64,000 nucleotides of DNA from Gnetum montanum (Eukaryota > Streptophyta > Gnetopsida > Gnetales > Gnetaceae). Numbering within the stretch: the first letter of the stretch is position 1; every line of letters starts with the position of its first letter. This document shows, in pieces, positions 36,419 through 47,639 of this stretch. The position numbers were made by a program, and so were the translations under genes. The DNA lies in assembly GCA_015680685.1 (NCBI GenBank), contig MNCI01016273.1:119581-183580 (forward strand). The letters are read 5' to 3'. The notes beneath the pieces are model-generated. The model did not search any database. It was not told the DNA's origin and saw only the letters and a program-made list of their open reading frames with translations.

Positions 36419-36889
36419 TACCCCTGCCACAACACTTAGCATCATTTTGCCATTCACACAGGGGTGGGGGGGAGAGGGAAGTTTTTGAAAGTTTTCTCTG
36501 TGACTTGTGATTGCCTGACCCTTGCTTTTCTCACTCAATCTCGCTCACTAGTGCTCTAATTTTTGTTCTGTTTGAACTTGCTTAAACCTAGAGTGTTTAG
36601 CTTAGTTGTGGGGGAGAGATAGTTGCCGAAAAGTGCCTAACATTTTTGAAATTTATTGTCGCCCAAAGGACATCAATTAGGGTAATTAACTAACACTTAG
36701 AATAATTGTGCCTAAAAATCATATAATCTTTAGGCATACCGGGAAATTAAAAATGGAAACCACCTAAGTCATAGGACTCATTATTACAAACTTTCAGGCA
36801 CAATCACACGTTATGACATAAGATCTTTAATTAAGGCAAGTAGTAAGGTATAACTTAACTTTAAAAACACCCTTACTAATGCTTGAACT

Positions 36890-36901
36890 GTGTGATTGCA
36901 G
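36890..36901 (+). promoter_or_regulatory. Splice-acceptor-like site before ORF2 (element A)
   Basis: gtgtgattgcag ends at 36,901, one base before the ORF2 ATG. In element B gtgattatag ends right at the ORF2 ATG. The shared position argues for ORF2 made from a spliced RNA. The donor was not identified. Confidence 0.45.
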
Positions 36902-36902
36902 A

Positions 36903-39666
36903 ATGACCCTGAAACGTGGACATCAGGAAGGTCCTACCCAAGGTGGAAGCAAATGAGCTCGAAGAGGTGGAAGACAAAGACCTATCAAACAACATGTAGA
37001 AAAGGAGGAGCAATCATTCAGTATTCATCAAGATGAACCTCCTACCGGATGGTCTGGGTAGGCAGAATGTGGAGTTGCTGCTACGCCTGAACTGGGACAA
37101 CAACTCACGTTGCCACCGGAATGTGTTCAGGCTATTCATGAGAAGTCCACATTCGCTGTGGTGATTGTGGAGTTGAACTTCAAATCCTTTGCAGAGTTCA
37201 CTCCTGAGGCCATTAGGGATCACCTCAAGGGATCTCCTTTATGGCCTATCCTCTCTAAAAGCAGTGCCTGGTACCTAGGAGAAACGTACCAGTTTTGGCA
37301 AAATAGGGAGCAAGGCACCACTGTGAATATTTGTGGTGTGATAGTTGACTTCTCTGTGCAGGAAATTTCAGAAGTGCTAAACCTTCTGAATACAGGGCCC
37401 CACGTTGCTTGGTTATCTACCCATTCAGACCCTGATGTGTGAAAGGATTGGTTAGAGAAGGCTTATGGTAGGGACAAAGAATTTGCTGAATTGACGACGG
37501 AAGAGATAATTTACTTCAAAATCAGAACATATCATCTCTTTCTCACAAAAGGCTTAAAAAGGATATCCATGAATGTAGCTAGAGGATGTGTAGTATTGAT
37601 GGGAAAGGTTAATGCTAACCTACCCCATCTATATTTGACGAAGATCCTAAGGCGGTTCAAAGAATGGAAGATAGGGAAGATGGTGTTGCCTTTCCCCTAT
37701 CTTATCAGAAAACTTTGCCAACATGCTAGTATTCAGGGATACACCAATGATGTCCTCTAAAAAGCCAAAATTGCTTCATATGTTAAAAAGCTGAAAGTGC
37801 TAGCTCTAAGGAAAAGCACTGGCAAAGAGTTGGGACCCGAACAAGAAGAAGAATAGATGGCTGGAACTAGTCAACCTCTAGCCATAGGTCCCAGCCAACA
37901 ACAAGAAGCAGGGCCTAGCACAAGCCAGGATTAGCCACTGCCATTGCAAGACTACAAACTATTGATGAGCCATCTTAGGGCCATCACTGAGACGGTCAGT
38001 TGGGGAAGTTGTGATGATGCAAACCTCTTCTACGGCATCAATGATGCTAGGAAGCCTACTATTTTATTGGATCATACAAGGGGTGAATTGTCCATTCAAA
38101 CAAGAGGGGGGATAGTAGATGGTCACAACGATCTCTAGAAATGCGACATCTTTTCAGGTGCAGTTAGAGATTGGTGAAGTAGCCACTGTGGTGGTCATGC
38201 AACACCAGAATGCTGTGGGAGCTGCAGAAGTGGTTGTATACCACATCAAAGAATCTTTCAATGTACTTGTTGTGCCACTAGCAGATCTCTCAGGAGCACA
38301 GGATGCTCAAACTTTGGTCAGAACCTCAATGACTCCTACGGAACATGAGGATGTACTTGACAGATTACTTCCAACAGGGCAAGTAATGACATCCCTATTT
38401 GACATCCCTCAGGATGTCACAGTAATTCAATTAGACCTCATTTCCACAAAGGGGAAGCTGGTCATATCTGAAGTAAGGGCCAAGCATGCTGAAGTTGAAG
38501 TGCAGAAACTACAAGAGCAGCTCATGACCTTACAAGTAGCATTGTGTAACCCTATGCAATTTGTTTCCATAGACCAACTAGAAAAATTTAGAACCGAGAA
38601 ATTAACAAAATTAATAGCAGAGAATAAGAAGGTGGTGGAAGAAAAGGAGATGGCTATTTGGGATGCCTCCGCATCGCAGGCGCAAACCCATGCGCATCTT
38701 AAGGCACTCAAGGCCTTAGAAGAAGAAAACAAGAAGTTGGTTGCAGATAATCTTCGGTTGACCACTGTAGAAAAGAAAAAGAACGTTCTTGATGAACATT
38801 TTCATCAATTACGAGAATAATTCATCTAGGTCAACCAAGATGTGAGCCGTTTAGCCAGAGAAAATCGTATCCTCTCAATGGAGGAGGTACGCACAATTCC
38901 CCAAAAGTCAGCAATTGAGATAAGCGCGTGGTAGAATGAGGCTAAACGACATGAGAAGCTGAAGGAGCACTTCCTTGATTAGGTGGGGATGTAAAAAAAA
39001 ATACTAGAGAAGGAGATCCATATGGCCAAGGCTCAAATCAAAAATATCAATGCTCAACACACTAATTGGTGGGCCATATTGGATACATATGCCTTCGCCC
39101 ACCAAGCGGAAATTAAGAATCGAGACCTGCAGATTCAAGACTTAATAGAATACATGGAGTTGGAAAACCTTAGATATGACAACCTTGCCATGTTAACAGT
39201 AGGGTGCCTGAGGACAGAGCTCAAGCAGTAGGTAGCTTCCACCCACATCAAATATGAAGTAGAATTTTCAAAGCGCAAGAAGCTGGTTGAGAAACTAGAT
39301 GTCATAAATTCTGAACTTGAGGTGGTAAAAGCAAGCTACCAAGGACAGAAAGATGTTGCTATTGACATGGCTTGATGGCTAATGGATCTTCATGAATACA
39401 AGAACAAAGCCAGAGCCTATGAGGAGGAACTACGGGTGTTTGCGGCATGGTATGTCAAAGCCAACCAGATGTTCCCGCAACTACCCTATCTGTGGAAGGT
39501 GCCGACTTCGTCAAACATTGGAACATTAGCATGGACAGCACAAGACCCTCGGACCGAAGAGGAGAAGCTCCAAGCCATACTTCAACACCATCAAGCTTCA
39601 AAGCCTGGAGCACAACACAAAGGAAAGGCACCAATGGAGGATCCACTACCACCAGGAACTACATGA
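36903..39666 (+). pseudogene. Element A ORF2: plant-transposon-protein-like domain plus coiled coil
   Basis: The start ATG at 36,903 is in frame with the conserved block. Residues of about 70-290 resemble the 'putative plant transposon protein' domain found in Athila-type extra ORFs: SAWYLGETYQFWQNREQGTT, VNICGVIVDFSVQEISEVLN and MVLPFPYLIRKLCQHASIQG. After 38,119, one frameshift later, comes a long alpha-helical part with heptad patterns (LEEENKKLVADNLRL, RHEKLKEHF, DLIEYMELENLRYDNLAML). It ends PMEDPLPPGTT at 39,664. Total length is about 920 residues. I see no signal peptide or membrane span, so a viral-type envelope is not supported. Function unknown. About a dozen in-frame stops, mostly TAG or TGA. 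Confidence 0.7.
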
Positions 39667-39820
39667 GTTTCAAATTTTGTTGTTGTAACATATTTTGTGT
39701 CTTGTGTTTTCTTCCCACATTGTGGCATTGTCCCATTTCTTTTTCTATCAATAATCCCATACCTATCCACTGTGTGATCACTGTAACTTGAGGATGCATT
39801 TTTATTTAGTCGTGGAGGTA

Positions 39821-40675
39821 TGATGGGACACGATATCACATGGGCTGCGATCTCGCATCTTCCGTGATATTGCACCTCCCACGATATCATGTCTTCCCCT
39901 GCGATATCATGTACACGATATCACAGTCTGCCGCAATGTCTATAAATAAGAAGTAGCTCTCCCTTATTTCAAAATTAGGAGTGAGATTGTAGCGAAGCTC
40001 TGGTAGTTTGATCCCTCCAGAGATAGATTATTTTCTAGTGTCTACCTGCAGTGTGGTGAATGTAATTGTACGACATCCTTTATTCGAGTGTGACGTACTT
40101 GGACACACACATGACCAGCAATAAAGATTGAGATTACTTCATCATTTCAGCATTCACTTTGTTATTTATTTATTTATTAAATTGTTATTTACTGCTTTCC
40201 TAATTAGTCTCTCTCACCCTTATCTCCTAGCAAAGCAGAATGAGTACAACTTGATTACGAGTATTTAAGTGTGACTACTTGGTAACCTAGTGGCGTACCT
40301 AGGATTTGCACTTGGTAATCCCAGTGGTAGTCATGCATGAAGTCCAAGATGTGTACAGATAATCAAGGAACGAATGCTCATCGTACTTAGGCTAGATTAG
40401 ATTCTCTTACCCTCTCTCTCCTAGATTAGTTAATTTAATATCACTTTCCATTACCTTTAGGAGTAGCGTTAAATTAGGAACACATCATACACCTCACTCT
40501 GGACTAAACTATACATGACAAATATAATACTAGTCTAGGTGGGAAGACAATGAATTGCAACCTAAGGATAACTGTCTAGGTGCCACAACTACTCCGTCTG
40601 CAGAGTTTGACCAGATCGCGTGTGAGAATGCTCGTATTCATATGGTTGAGTGTAGGGGTACCTCACCACTCATCA
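39821..40675 (+). repeat. Element A 3' LTR
   Basis: 855 bases, preceded by the purine tract gtggaggta (39,812-39,820). The gatatc module (39,821-39,930) carries one more motif repeat than the 5' copy, which accounts for most of the 37-base length difference. It ends ...accactcatca and is followed by the TSD gaagt. Confidence 0.95.
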
Positions 40676-41539
40676 GAAGTATTCAACTTGCATGAACATG
40701 AAAATTCATACCCCACCACATGGCATGCACAAGTTCATGAAATCAATAACCTCTTCTGACTAGGGTGGCTAAGTAAGAGAACATGTACATCTTAGTCCAA
40801 TCGCACTAATTAGACCCATCCAGTGATTACAAGGATCCTTGATGACATATCCTGTTCATATTAGTAATCAAAAAAACTTATAGGGTTCTAGAGCTCACAC
40901 CCTATGAACCCACCATAGTGCATGGTTCCAATAGCATTAGCTTCAACATCTCATAGTATGAGTCTTAGCTTCTTGCTGAATATAAGCCTTGTTTACTAGT
41001 GATGAATAAAAGAAAAGTAGGTGGATGAATTTTGTTGCATGGGCATTCCATCAATCAAAGCTCCACCTTGGATCTATTTGGTACTCTTACATCATCATTA
41101 CATTTGTAACTCATCCATCCACCATTGTCTTATTGAATAAGCATTCATAAAGCACCTTAACTAGTTTTCCCAAACATACAAACAAAAACATTCCAAAAGA
41201 ATAGAAAATATCATGATTGATTATCTATTAGGCTCAAAAAGAATAAAACTCTAATTAGCACTAATATTTATAAATTACACTCACAACTTATCCATGTCTA
41301 TAATGTGGAAAGCCTCTAAGTAATAAATTAATCTTTAAGCATGCTTAGAGGTGAAAGATGTTTGTTATGGTACACCAAGTGTTATCCATCAAGTGTTCCA
41401 CCTAGCTCAATTGAACGACAAATGTGCATGGTACAATAAGATTTAGAAGGATTGTAGGATATTCTCTTATAGTTCATCCTTCAGATCTCATCCCTTTTGT
41501 CAATATCAAGGTGAAGGTATTGGAAAACCAACCTAGGAT
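40676..41539 (-). other. Element G spacer between A and protease
   Basis: Minus-strand sequence downstream of the G protease. No RT, RNase H or integrase motif could be read in any frame. The first five bases are the TSD of A. Confidence 0.5.
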
Positions 41540-41899
41540 TTTCAATGCTTATACATGTTCTTTACATAATAACATGAAGATTCTTTTCCACCTTATTCCC
41601 TAATCTAAGCATTAAGAAACTAGTAGGATATGACCAACTTGCAATAGAAGTAATCATATTACATATATGTCCCATGGGGTATGTGGATGATTGGTGTGCT
41701 ATCTCTAGGTGACTGTTGGTACCCTTGAGAGAAGGCAGCTCCTAGTCAAGGTACTACTATAATTAGATCAGATTAACTTTTGAACTAAAGTCACAAATAC
41801 CTAGGAAATGATCCTTTTCATAAATTTGAATCTCCACCATGGGACTACCAGGATCTAGTCACTTTTCAAGTAAATATCCTTCTTTGATTACCTATGTAG
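41540..41899 (-). pseudogene. Element G aspartic protease relic
   Basis: The minus strand reads MVEIQIYEKDHFLGICDFSS followed by KVNLI, matching the ALLDFGSSVNLIS active-site region of B (the Asp is kept and Gly is now Ser). It continues with WSYPTSFLMLRLGN and YLHLDIDKRDEI, matching LSYPVDFLVIKVEN and LSLEISKENEF. Its upstream neighbour, G gag, resumes on the far side of element B at 55,045, which confirms the nesting. Confidence 0.7.
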
Positions 41900-41904
41900 C
41901 CACC
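41900..41904. repeat. TSD of element B (left copy)
   Basis: ccacc, repeated exactly at 55,040-55,044. Confidence 0.9.
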
Positions 41905-42751
41905 TGATGGATCACGGTTTGCTGTGTTGAAGCATCCTCGTTGATGCAAGGTCCATTTTTTTGCTATAAATACACACTCATTAGCTAAATTTATGGCATT
42001 AGATTGATAGTAGTAGTCAAACTCTTGTAGTTTCTTTATTTGAAAGTTAGAATATTTTTCCTGAGTGCCTACAATAGGAGTCATTGAGTGTACAGATCCT
42101 TATTCAAGCACTATTGTACTTGAGCATGATAGTGAGTGCAACAATAAAGAAGAACTTCTTGATAAACCTTGTAGCATTCTAGATAGTTTAAATGTTTCAT
42201 TTATGCATTTAATATTCTCAATTATTTATTCAATGTTTCCAACAATTAACCTAATTAGGTAATTAAGCAAGATAAGCTAGATAGATTAATTGCATAAGTA
42301 TGATTGCTTCGAGCATAACACGCATCCACTTGGTAATACCAATAGTGTTATTACTTGGTGCACCTAGTGGCATAGCACATGGTAACCCAATAGTGGATAC
42401 GTGGGTTTAGGATGTGTACGAAAAGTGGGATCAGATGCTTATGTTAGGACTAGTAAGAGATTAGTTAGTTAGTTAATTTAGATTAGTCATTAAATTACTT
42501 TATCCCTCTCTTCAAAGCACCAATAGACATAAAACATAAAATGGTAAAAAATCATATGCCTCAATTACACTTAACCATAGCTTTGTACTTCACAAGTGTA
42601 ATTGGAAAGATAATGAACAACCTTAGGGCAAGATTCACTTCCTAGAAGACTAGTACATCATAAACTATAAAGTCCATGGAATTCGATAGGATTGTGCATG
42701 AACACTTTGTGATTCATATGGTTAGACGTAGGGATACCTCACCACTTATCA
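41905..42751 (+). repeat. Element B 5' LTR
   Basis: 847 bases, from tgatggatcac to cctcaccacttatca. The TATA-like tataaata is at 41,965-41,972. Compared with the 3' LTR it lacks about 90 bases of the gatgaggcctcg-type module at its front, keeping only a remnant (gcatcctcgttgatgcaa). Confidence 0.9.
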
Positions 42752-42770
42752 TTGTTACCATTTCCAGGGA
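42752..42770 (+). promoter_or_regulatory. Element B primer-binding site (tRNA-Asp type), decayed
   Basis: ttgttaccatttccaggga, compared with ttggcgccgttgccgggga. Most of the differences are C-to-T or G-to-A. Confidence 0.75.
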
Positions 42771-42899
42771 CTTTGTCTATTGAAACATGCACTATCTATC
42801 TTTAGTGAAAATTATTAGTCTCATTGGATAAACCCAAGGTCAACATCACTCTCAAAAAACATATACTTACAATAGCACACTAATTATTTTATTTGTTGC

Positions 42900-45300
42900 A
42901 AAATTTCTTCTTCTCATAGGCATGAAGATGTTAAACCATTGGTCCCATAGGAGTGCAAGGTGGTATATACTCATTCTAATAAGTATGTACTAGAATTCAC
43001 CTTCATCCTACATCAAGATCAACAATTGCGATGGCATGATATAGAGGGAAACATCATCTTGCCTCCAATCGATTTGTGCCTAGGATGTTATTTCAAATCT
43101 TTAAGAAGTTAGGCATCTTAGATCTTCAAGAGGAATATGTTGTGAATGGTTATGATACTCGAGGCTACTGTCCCACTGAAACAAAACACAAGTGAGATTG
43201 ACACCAAGAGAAGCACCATGAGTTTACAAAAGAAAAACACTTCACTAACCTTTGTTCCTACTAAACCAAGATGACAATGAAGATCCTTCCCCTAAGGGTT
43301 CCTAACATGAAGATTTTTCACCCTCTGTGATTGGTGATGAGGGTGTGGCCCTGAACTTATGATCCACTATTCACAAACCAAGTTCAAGAAAAAGTGATAG
43401 TCAAGGCAAGGGATTAGGTAAACATTACAATGGAAAGGGATCCAAGGATGATGGTCATAATGAGAAAAAAGGTGGTGGTGGACACTACGGTGGTGGTGGC
43501 AGTCCACCTTCCTCTTCATCCGATTCCAAACATTCATCTTCATCTACTAGTTCTCATAACATCTGCCATCAAAATAATCATGAAGAAGGTGATCAATGAG
43601 ACAACAATGATTATTAAGGTCACCAAGAATGCAGAGGTCATAGGAACCATTATTAGCATCATCAATGAAATGATGATGATGAACCTCTGTTGGTGACTAG
43701 AAGTATGCTTAACATTGTAGAGGTAGTAAAGATCCCAACCAGGCATGTGAAAGATAGTTGGATTAAGCACTCAGACATGAATAATATCCCAAGATTTGAG
43801 TAGGGATACAACTATGATCTACAAACATATCTACAAGATTTCCATGATGCTTGTGTCTTACAAAGAATTGAAAATGACTAGAAGAAACTCAAGCTTTTCC
43901 CTAGGACACTCATTAAGGAAGCTGAAAGCTAGTATTGGTCCTTGGAGCCAGAATTCATTCGCTGATGGAGTACCATGTTAGAACTATTTAATGATAAATA
44001 CCAGATGTAATCTATAGTGTCTAACTTAAGAAGGCGAACCCAAGGCTAGAAATAAGGAACACATGAACCCTTGGATGCTACCATGAATAGATATTATTCA
44101 CTCTTGCATTGATGCCTTGTCCATGGTTATTCTTAAAGGAAACAACTCCACCACATCATAGATGGACTTGGAGCAAAAAATAGAAGAACTCTTAGGGTTT
44201 TTTCCCAAGGGAGACTATCTAAATTAAGAGCTCATCAGATCCAAAGGCTTATAGAGCAAGTAGTAAAAGAAGAAGGTGAGTTGTAAAAAAGGAAAAGTGT
44301 AGAAGAGTATAATAGGAACCTTTCTATCCAAGAAAGGGAGGTTTGATTTTGTGATGAAGAGGAGTCACCATTCAATGAAGTGGTGAATAGGGAAACCTTA
44401 CCTATTCAAAAATCTATTTCTAACATTTTGGCAAAGGTTGATAAATTATGGGACTCTTTGGGTGAAAATTTCCAAACTACTATGAATATTGTTGAGGCAT
44501 CTAAAGAACAGAATAGTGATCATGACCACAGGAGGTAGAAAGAAGCTGAATGTGTCTACTAAAGAGGTAAGGGAAAAGATGCTACTATAGATGAAGTTGT
44601 GAAAACCAACTCTGATGATGATATTGGTTGTGACATCTATCAATACAAACATCCAAATGGGTGTTGTCCTATGGTGTCACACTTACAAGAATCTGGGATG
44701 TATGCATTGAATCATTGACTAGCACATAGGCAAGAACCTAAACAATTGTCTTATCCTCAAGGTAATCTAAGGTAATTCCACTAGCAACAACAAGCTTATT
44801 ACCCAAGTGGAGCTCCACTACAACCATATGAGTAATACCAATAATGAAACCAATCACAATCATGGGAAATGCCATGGCCAAGGTAGTAGCACCCTTACAA
44901 GCAACTAGATCCATATTGGTACTATGTTTAGCAACCCATTTCTCCATGAAGTTATACAAGGCATACCTCATTTCAGCATTAGTATTACCCTCTAGAGTAC
45001 CACCGAACACATTCACCATCTACTTGGGGAGAGAACCCATATCCATACCATCCATCACATCTATCTACATACATCCCTTTACCCTCAACCCATTTACCTG
45101 CTACTCCATCCATGCAAGGAGAAATTCCTCCATAACCACAACCACTAAATGCTACAAGGGCTGTAAATTCAAAATCGACTTTCCCACCAAGTGGTTCAGA
45201 TAACTGATATAGGAAATTATCCTTTTTCCAATCAAATAGTCCTCCTAAACCCTCAAAACCTAATGTAGTTGGTCACTCTACATCCTCAACACCCTCATCC
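42900..45300 (+). pseudogene. Element B gag relic
   Basis: A Gly/Ser-rich segment (HNEKKGGGGHYGGGGSPPSS, about 43,450) precedes the gag core: YLQDFHDACVLQR, KLKLFPRTLIKEAES, MLELFNDKYQM, EPLDATMNRYYSLLH and GRLSKLRAHQIQRLIEQVVK (43,820-44,280). A decayed zinc-knuckle region, CDIYQYKHPNGCC, follows (about 44,630; the second Cys is Tyr). Then comes a Pro/Gln/His-rich tail to about 45,300. It aligns with A gag throughout. The stops are mostly TAG or TGA at former CAG or CGA. Confidence 0.8.
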
Positions 45301-45369
45301 TCTGCATCAAACACCTTTGAGTGCCCTTCAAATCAAATGCCTCCTTGGATCCACACTATAATGTTAACT

Positions 45370-45860
45370 CATGCTATTTCTGATTGGATCAAGGTTGGCA
45401 ATCTTTCCACAACAAGATATGACTCAGGAAGTCCACTCATTTACCTATAGATTGCTAAACATGAGCCATGTGAGGCTCTTCTTGATTTTGGTTCTAGTGT
45501 CAATCTCATATCTCATCACATGTATAAGCCATGGAACTTACCACCCCTTAAGAAGATCAACATCCTTTTAGAATTGGTAGACTAGCCAATCACTATTCCT
45601 TTGGAATTAGTGGAGGACATTATGACCATAGTTAGTGGATTGTCATATCCTGTTGATTTTCTAGTAATCAAGGTTGAAAACTACAAAGGTGACTTCCCCA
45701 TCATTATGGGAAGAGCATGGTTAAGCACGGTTGATGCACGTATGGGCATAAGGAATCTCTCCTTGGAAATCTCCAAGGAAAATGAATTTGGAAGGCTGAA
45801 GAAGAAGCATATTCCATGCATTGTGTACATCGATAATGGGTGTAATTTAGTGTAGAAGAT
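45370..45860 (+). pseudogene. Element B aspartic protease
   Basis: Active-site block EALLDFGSSVNLISHHMY (D-F-G where the family has D-T-G or D-L-G), then LELVEDIMTIVSGLSYPVDF, KVENYKGDFPIIMGRAWLST and a C-terminal segment to 45,855. The last 84 codons are open. It cleaves the gag-pol precursor in the particle. One stop lies between the active site and the flap. Confidence 0.8.
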
Positions 45861-46002
45861 TTGGTCCATAAAAAGTACATACATTAAGTCATGTAATCAA
45901 TGTGCACAAGAAATAAATATTCAAAGGTATCTATATGCAACAACCACAAAATAGAAGAGCACCTAGTGTCTGATAGCTGACTTAGATAGTAACACATTAT
46001 GC

Positions 46003-47000
46003 ATGGAACCAACTAAGAGCCTAACATGTGCTTATGTTAAAAGAATGGATGAACTTGGGCAAGTTCATCACCAACTCTCTTATGATGAAGATGATGATAC
46101 CTATTGGGGAGAGTTGGAAATCCCTAATAGCTTTAAGCAGGAGCCCCTAGAGTTGAAAACTCTACCAACTAGCATGAAGTATGCATTCTTAAACAATGGT
46201 AAGTTGGTCATAATCAATGCCAAACTTTCTCCTGAACAAAAAGAAAAGTTGTTGACGGTGGTTAAAAAATAGCCAATAGTCTTTACTTGGTCATATCTTG
46301 GGCTGATTGGAATCAATCTAAGGATATGCTAGCATTGCATTTACACTGACATGGCCATGAAGCTAAGAAGGTATCCGTAGAGATGATTGAATCCAAAATT
46401 GAAGCAGATTGTGAAGGAGAATGTAGAGCAACTCCTCAAAATGGGGTTTATCTATCCCATCATGGATAGTAAGTGGGTTAGCCCACTCATAATTATGCCA
46501 AAGAAAGGTGGCAAGTGGCGAGTTTGCATTGATTTTTGCCTGTTGAATATGGAAATATTTAAAGATCATTTTCCATTGCCATGTGTGGACCAAGTGTTGG
46601 ATAATATCTTCAGGCATTGCCATTATAGCTTCTTGGATGGTTATAGTGGCTATAACCAACTCCAAATTATACAAGAAAATTAGGCCAAGAAAACATTCAT
46701 GAGTCCATGGGGGACTTTTTCATATTGTAATATGTCATTTAATTTATGTAATGCCCCTACAACATTTTAGTGCTTACTCCTTAGTATTTTCCAACAAAAT
46801 ATTGGTAGTGAGGTAGAGGTCTTCATGGATGACTTTTCTACCCATGGGGCTACATTTAAGCAAGGCCTAGATCACCTTGAGTAGGTTTTGAAAAGATGTG
46901 TTTATACAAACCTTAGGCTCAATTGGCAAAAAAATCCATTTAATGGTCCAAGAGGGCATAGTGTTGGGGCATTAAATTTTAAAAAAATGGATTTAGGTAG
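46003..47000 (+). pseudogene. Element B reverse transcriptase relic
   Basis: N-terminal region ELKTLPTSMKYAFLNNGKLV. RT motifs: MGFIYPIMDSKWVSPLIIMP, KKGGKWRVCIDFCLLN, FPLPCVDQVLDNIF, YSFLDGYSGYNQLQI (catalytic Asp present), SFNLCNAPTTF and VEVFMDDF (catalytic Asp pair present, about 46,820). Spacing matches Athila-type Gypsy. Stops at 46,270, 46,380 and 46,681 and later frame changes disable it. It copies genomic RNA into cDNA using tRNA-Asp as primer. Confidence 0.85.
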
Positions 47001-47099
47001 TCTTGGAGAAGATAAGGGTTATCCAAGGAATAACACACCAACTAGAGATAGTTAAAGATATCTAATCATTTCTTGGACATACTAACTACTACTAGAAAT

Positions 47100-47620
47100 T
47101 CATAGAGAATTTCTCTAAGATCACAAAGCCATTGGTCAAGCTTATGAAGAAAGATGATTTGTTCATCTGGACCAAGGATTGCAAACATGCATTCCAACAG
47201 TTGAAGGAAAAACTCGTAGAAACTCCAATTCTACAGGTACTAGACTAGTCCAGACCATTTCACATAATGAAGGATGTATCTAATTATGCTTTGGAAGTAA
47301 TGCTTATGTAATTGGATTATAAAAAATGTCCATATTACATCCACTACATGAGCTAAAGCATTGTAGGTGCACAGTTGAATTATACTACCACAGAGAAAGA
47401 ATTAATGGCAGTGGTGTATGCTCATGAAAAATTTAGGCACTATGTGCTTAGTTATAAAGTATTTGTGCACACGGACCATAGTGCCATCTGCTTCTTAATG
47501 AACAAGATGAGGTTGAGTGCCCATATCATACGGTGGCTCGTGATCATATAGAGATTCAATCTCACTATGGTAGATCGAAAAGGGACCAAGAATGTGATCA
47601 TTGATCATCTCTCTTGACTA
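47100..47620 (+). pseudogene. Element B RNase H relic
   Basis: Frame-broken but readable: NYTTTEKELMAVVYAHEKFR, HYVLSYKVFVHTDHSAICFL and VDRKGTKNVIIDHLS. These match the Athila/Tat pattern also seen in C. The first third (47,100-47,380) has lost frame. Confidence 0.75.
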
Positions 47621-47639
47621 AGATGGGATAATAAAGAGG

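Larger units (their letters stand above)
35480..36902 (+). other. Element A spacer between gag and ORF2
   Basis: Non-coding. A pyrimidine-rich, tttttgtttt-type tract (35,490-35,620) corresponds to the tract after integrase in B (49,080-49,260). The phrases cccacaagggc and ggggaggacccacttg (35,986-36,036) are shared with B at about 50,140-50,212. The LTR-like module (36,345-36,418) and a splice-acceptor-like end are described separately. Confidence 0.7.
32548..40675 (+). mobile_element. Element A: Athila-like element without pol
   Basis: It has near-identical LTRs, a tRNA-Asp-type PBS, and an exact 5-bp TSD (gaagt at 32,543-32,547 and 40,676-40,680), so both ends are certain. The internal region holds gag (33,497-35,479), a non-coding spacer with an LTR-like module, and ORF2 (36,903-39,666). 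Protease, RT, RNase H and integrase are absent. Gag runs straight into the pyrimidine-rich tract that follows integrase in element B. It could move only with enzymes from another element. Over the last 365 LTR bases I count roughly 28 differences by eye (about 8%), mostly transitions. Confidence 0.9.

Noticed and set aside
38427-38765. 112-codon minus-strand frame, Ser/Cys/Phe-rich
   Set aside because: Antisense shadow of the coiled-coil part of ORF2.
43430-43696. 88-codon open frame rich in Val, Ile and Met in element B
   Set aside because: It is a shadow of the Gly/Ser-rich gag segment in another frame.
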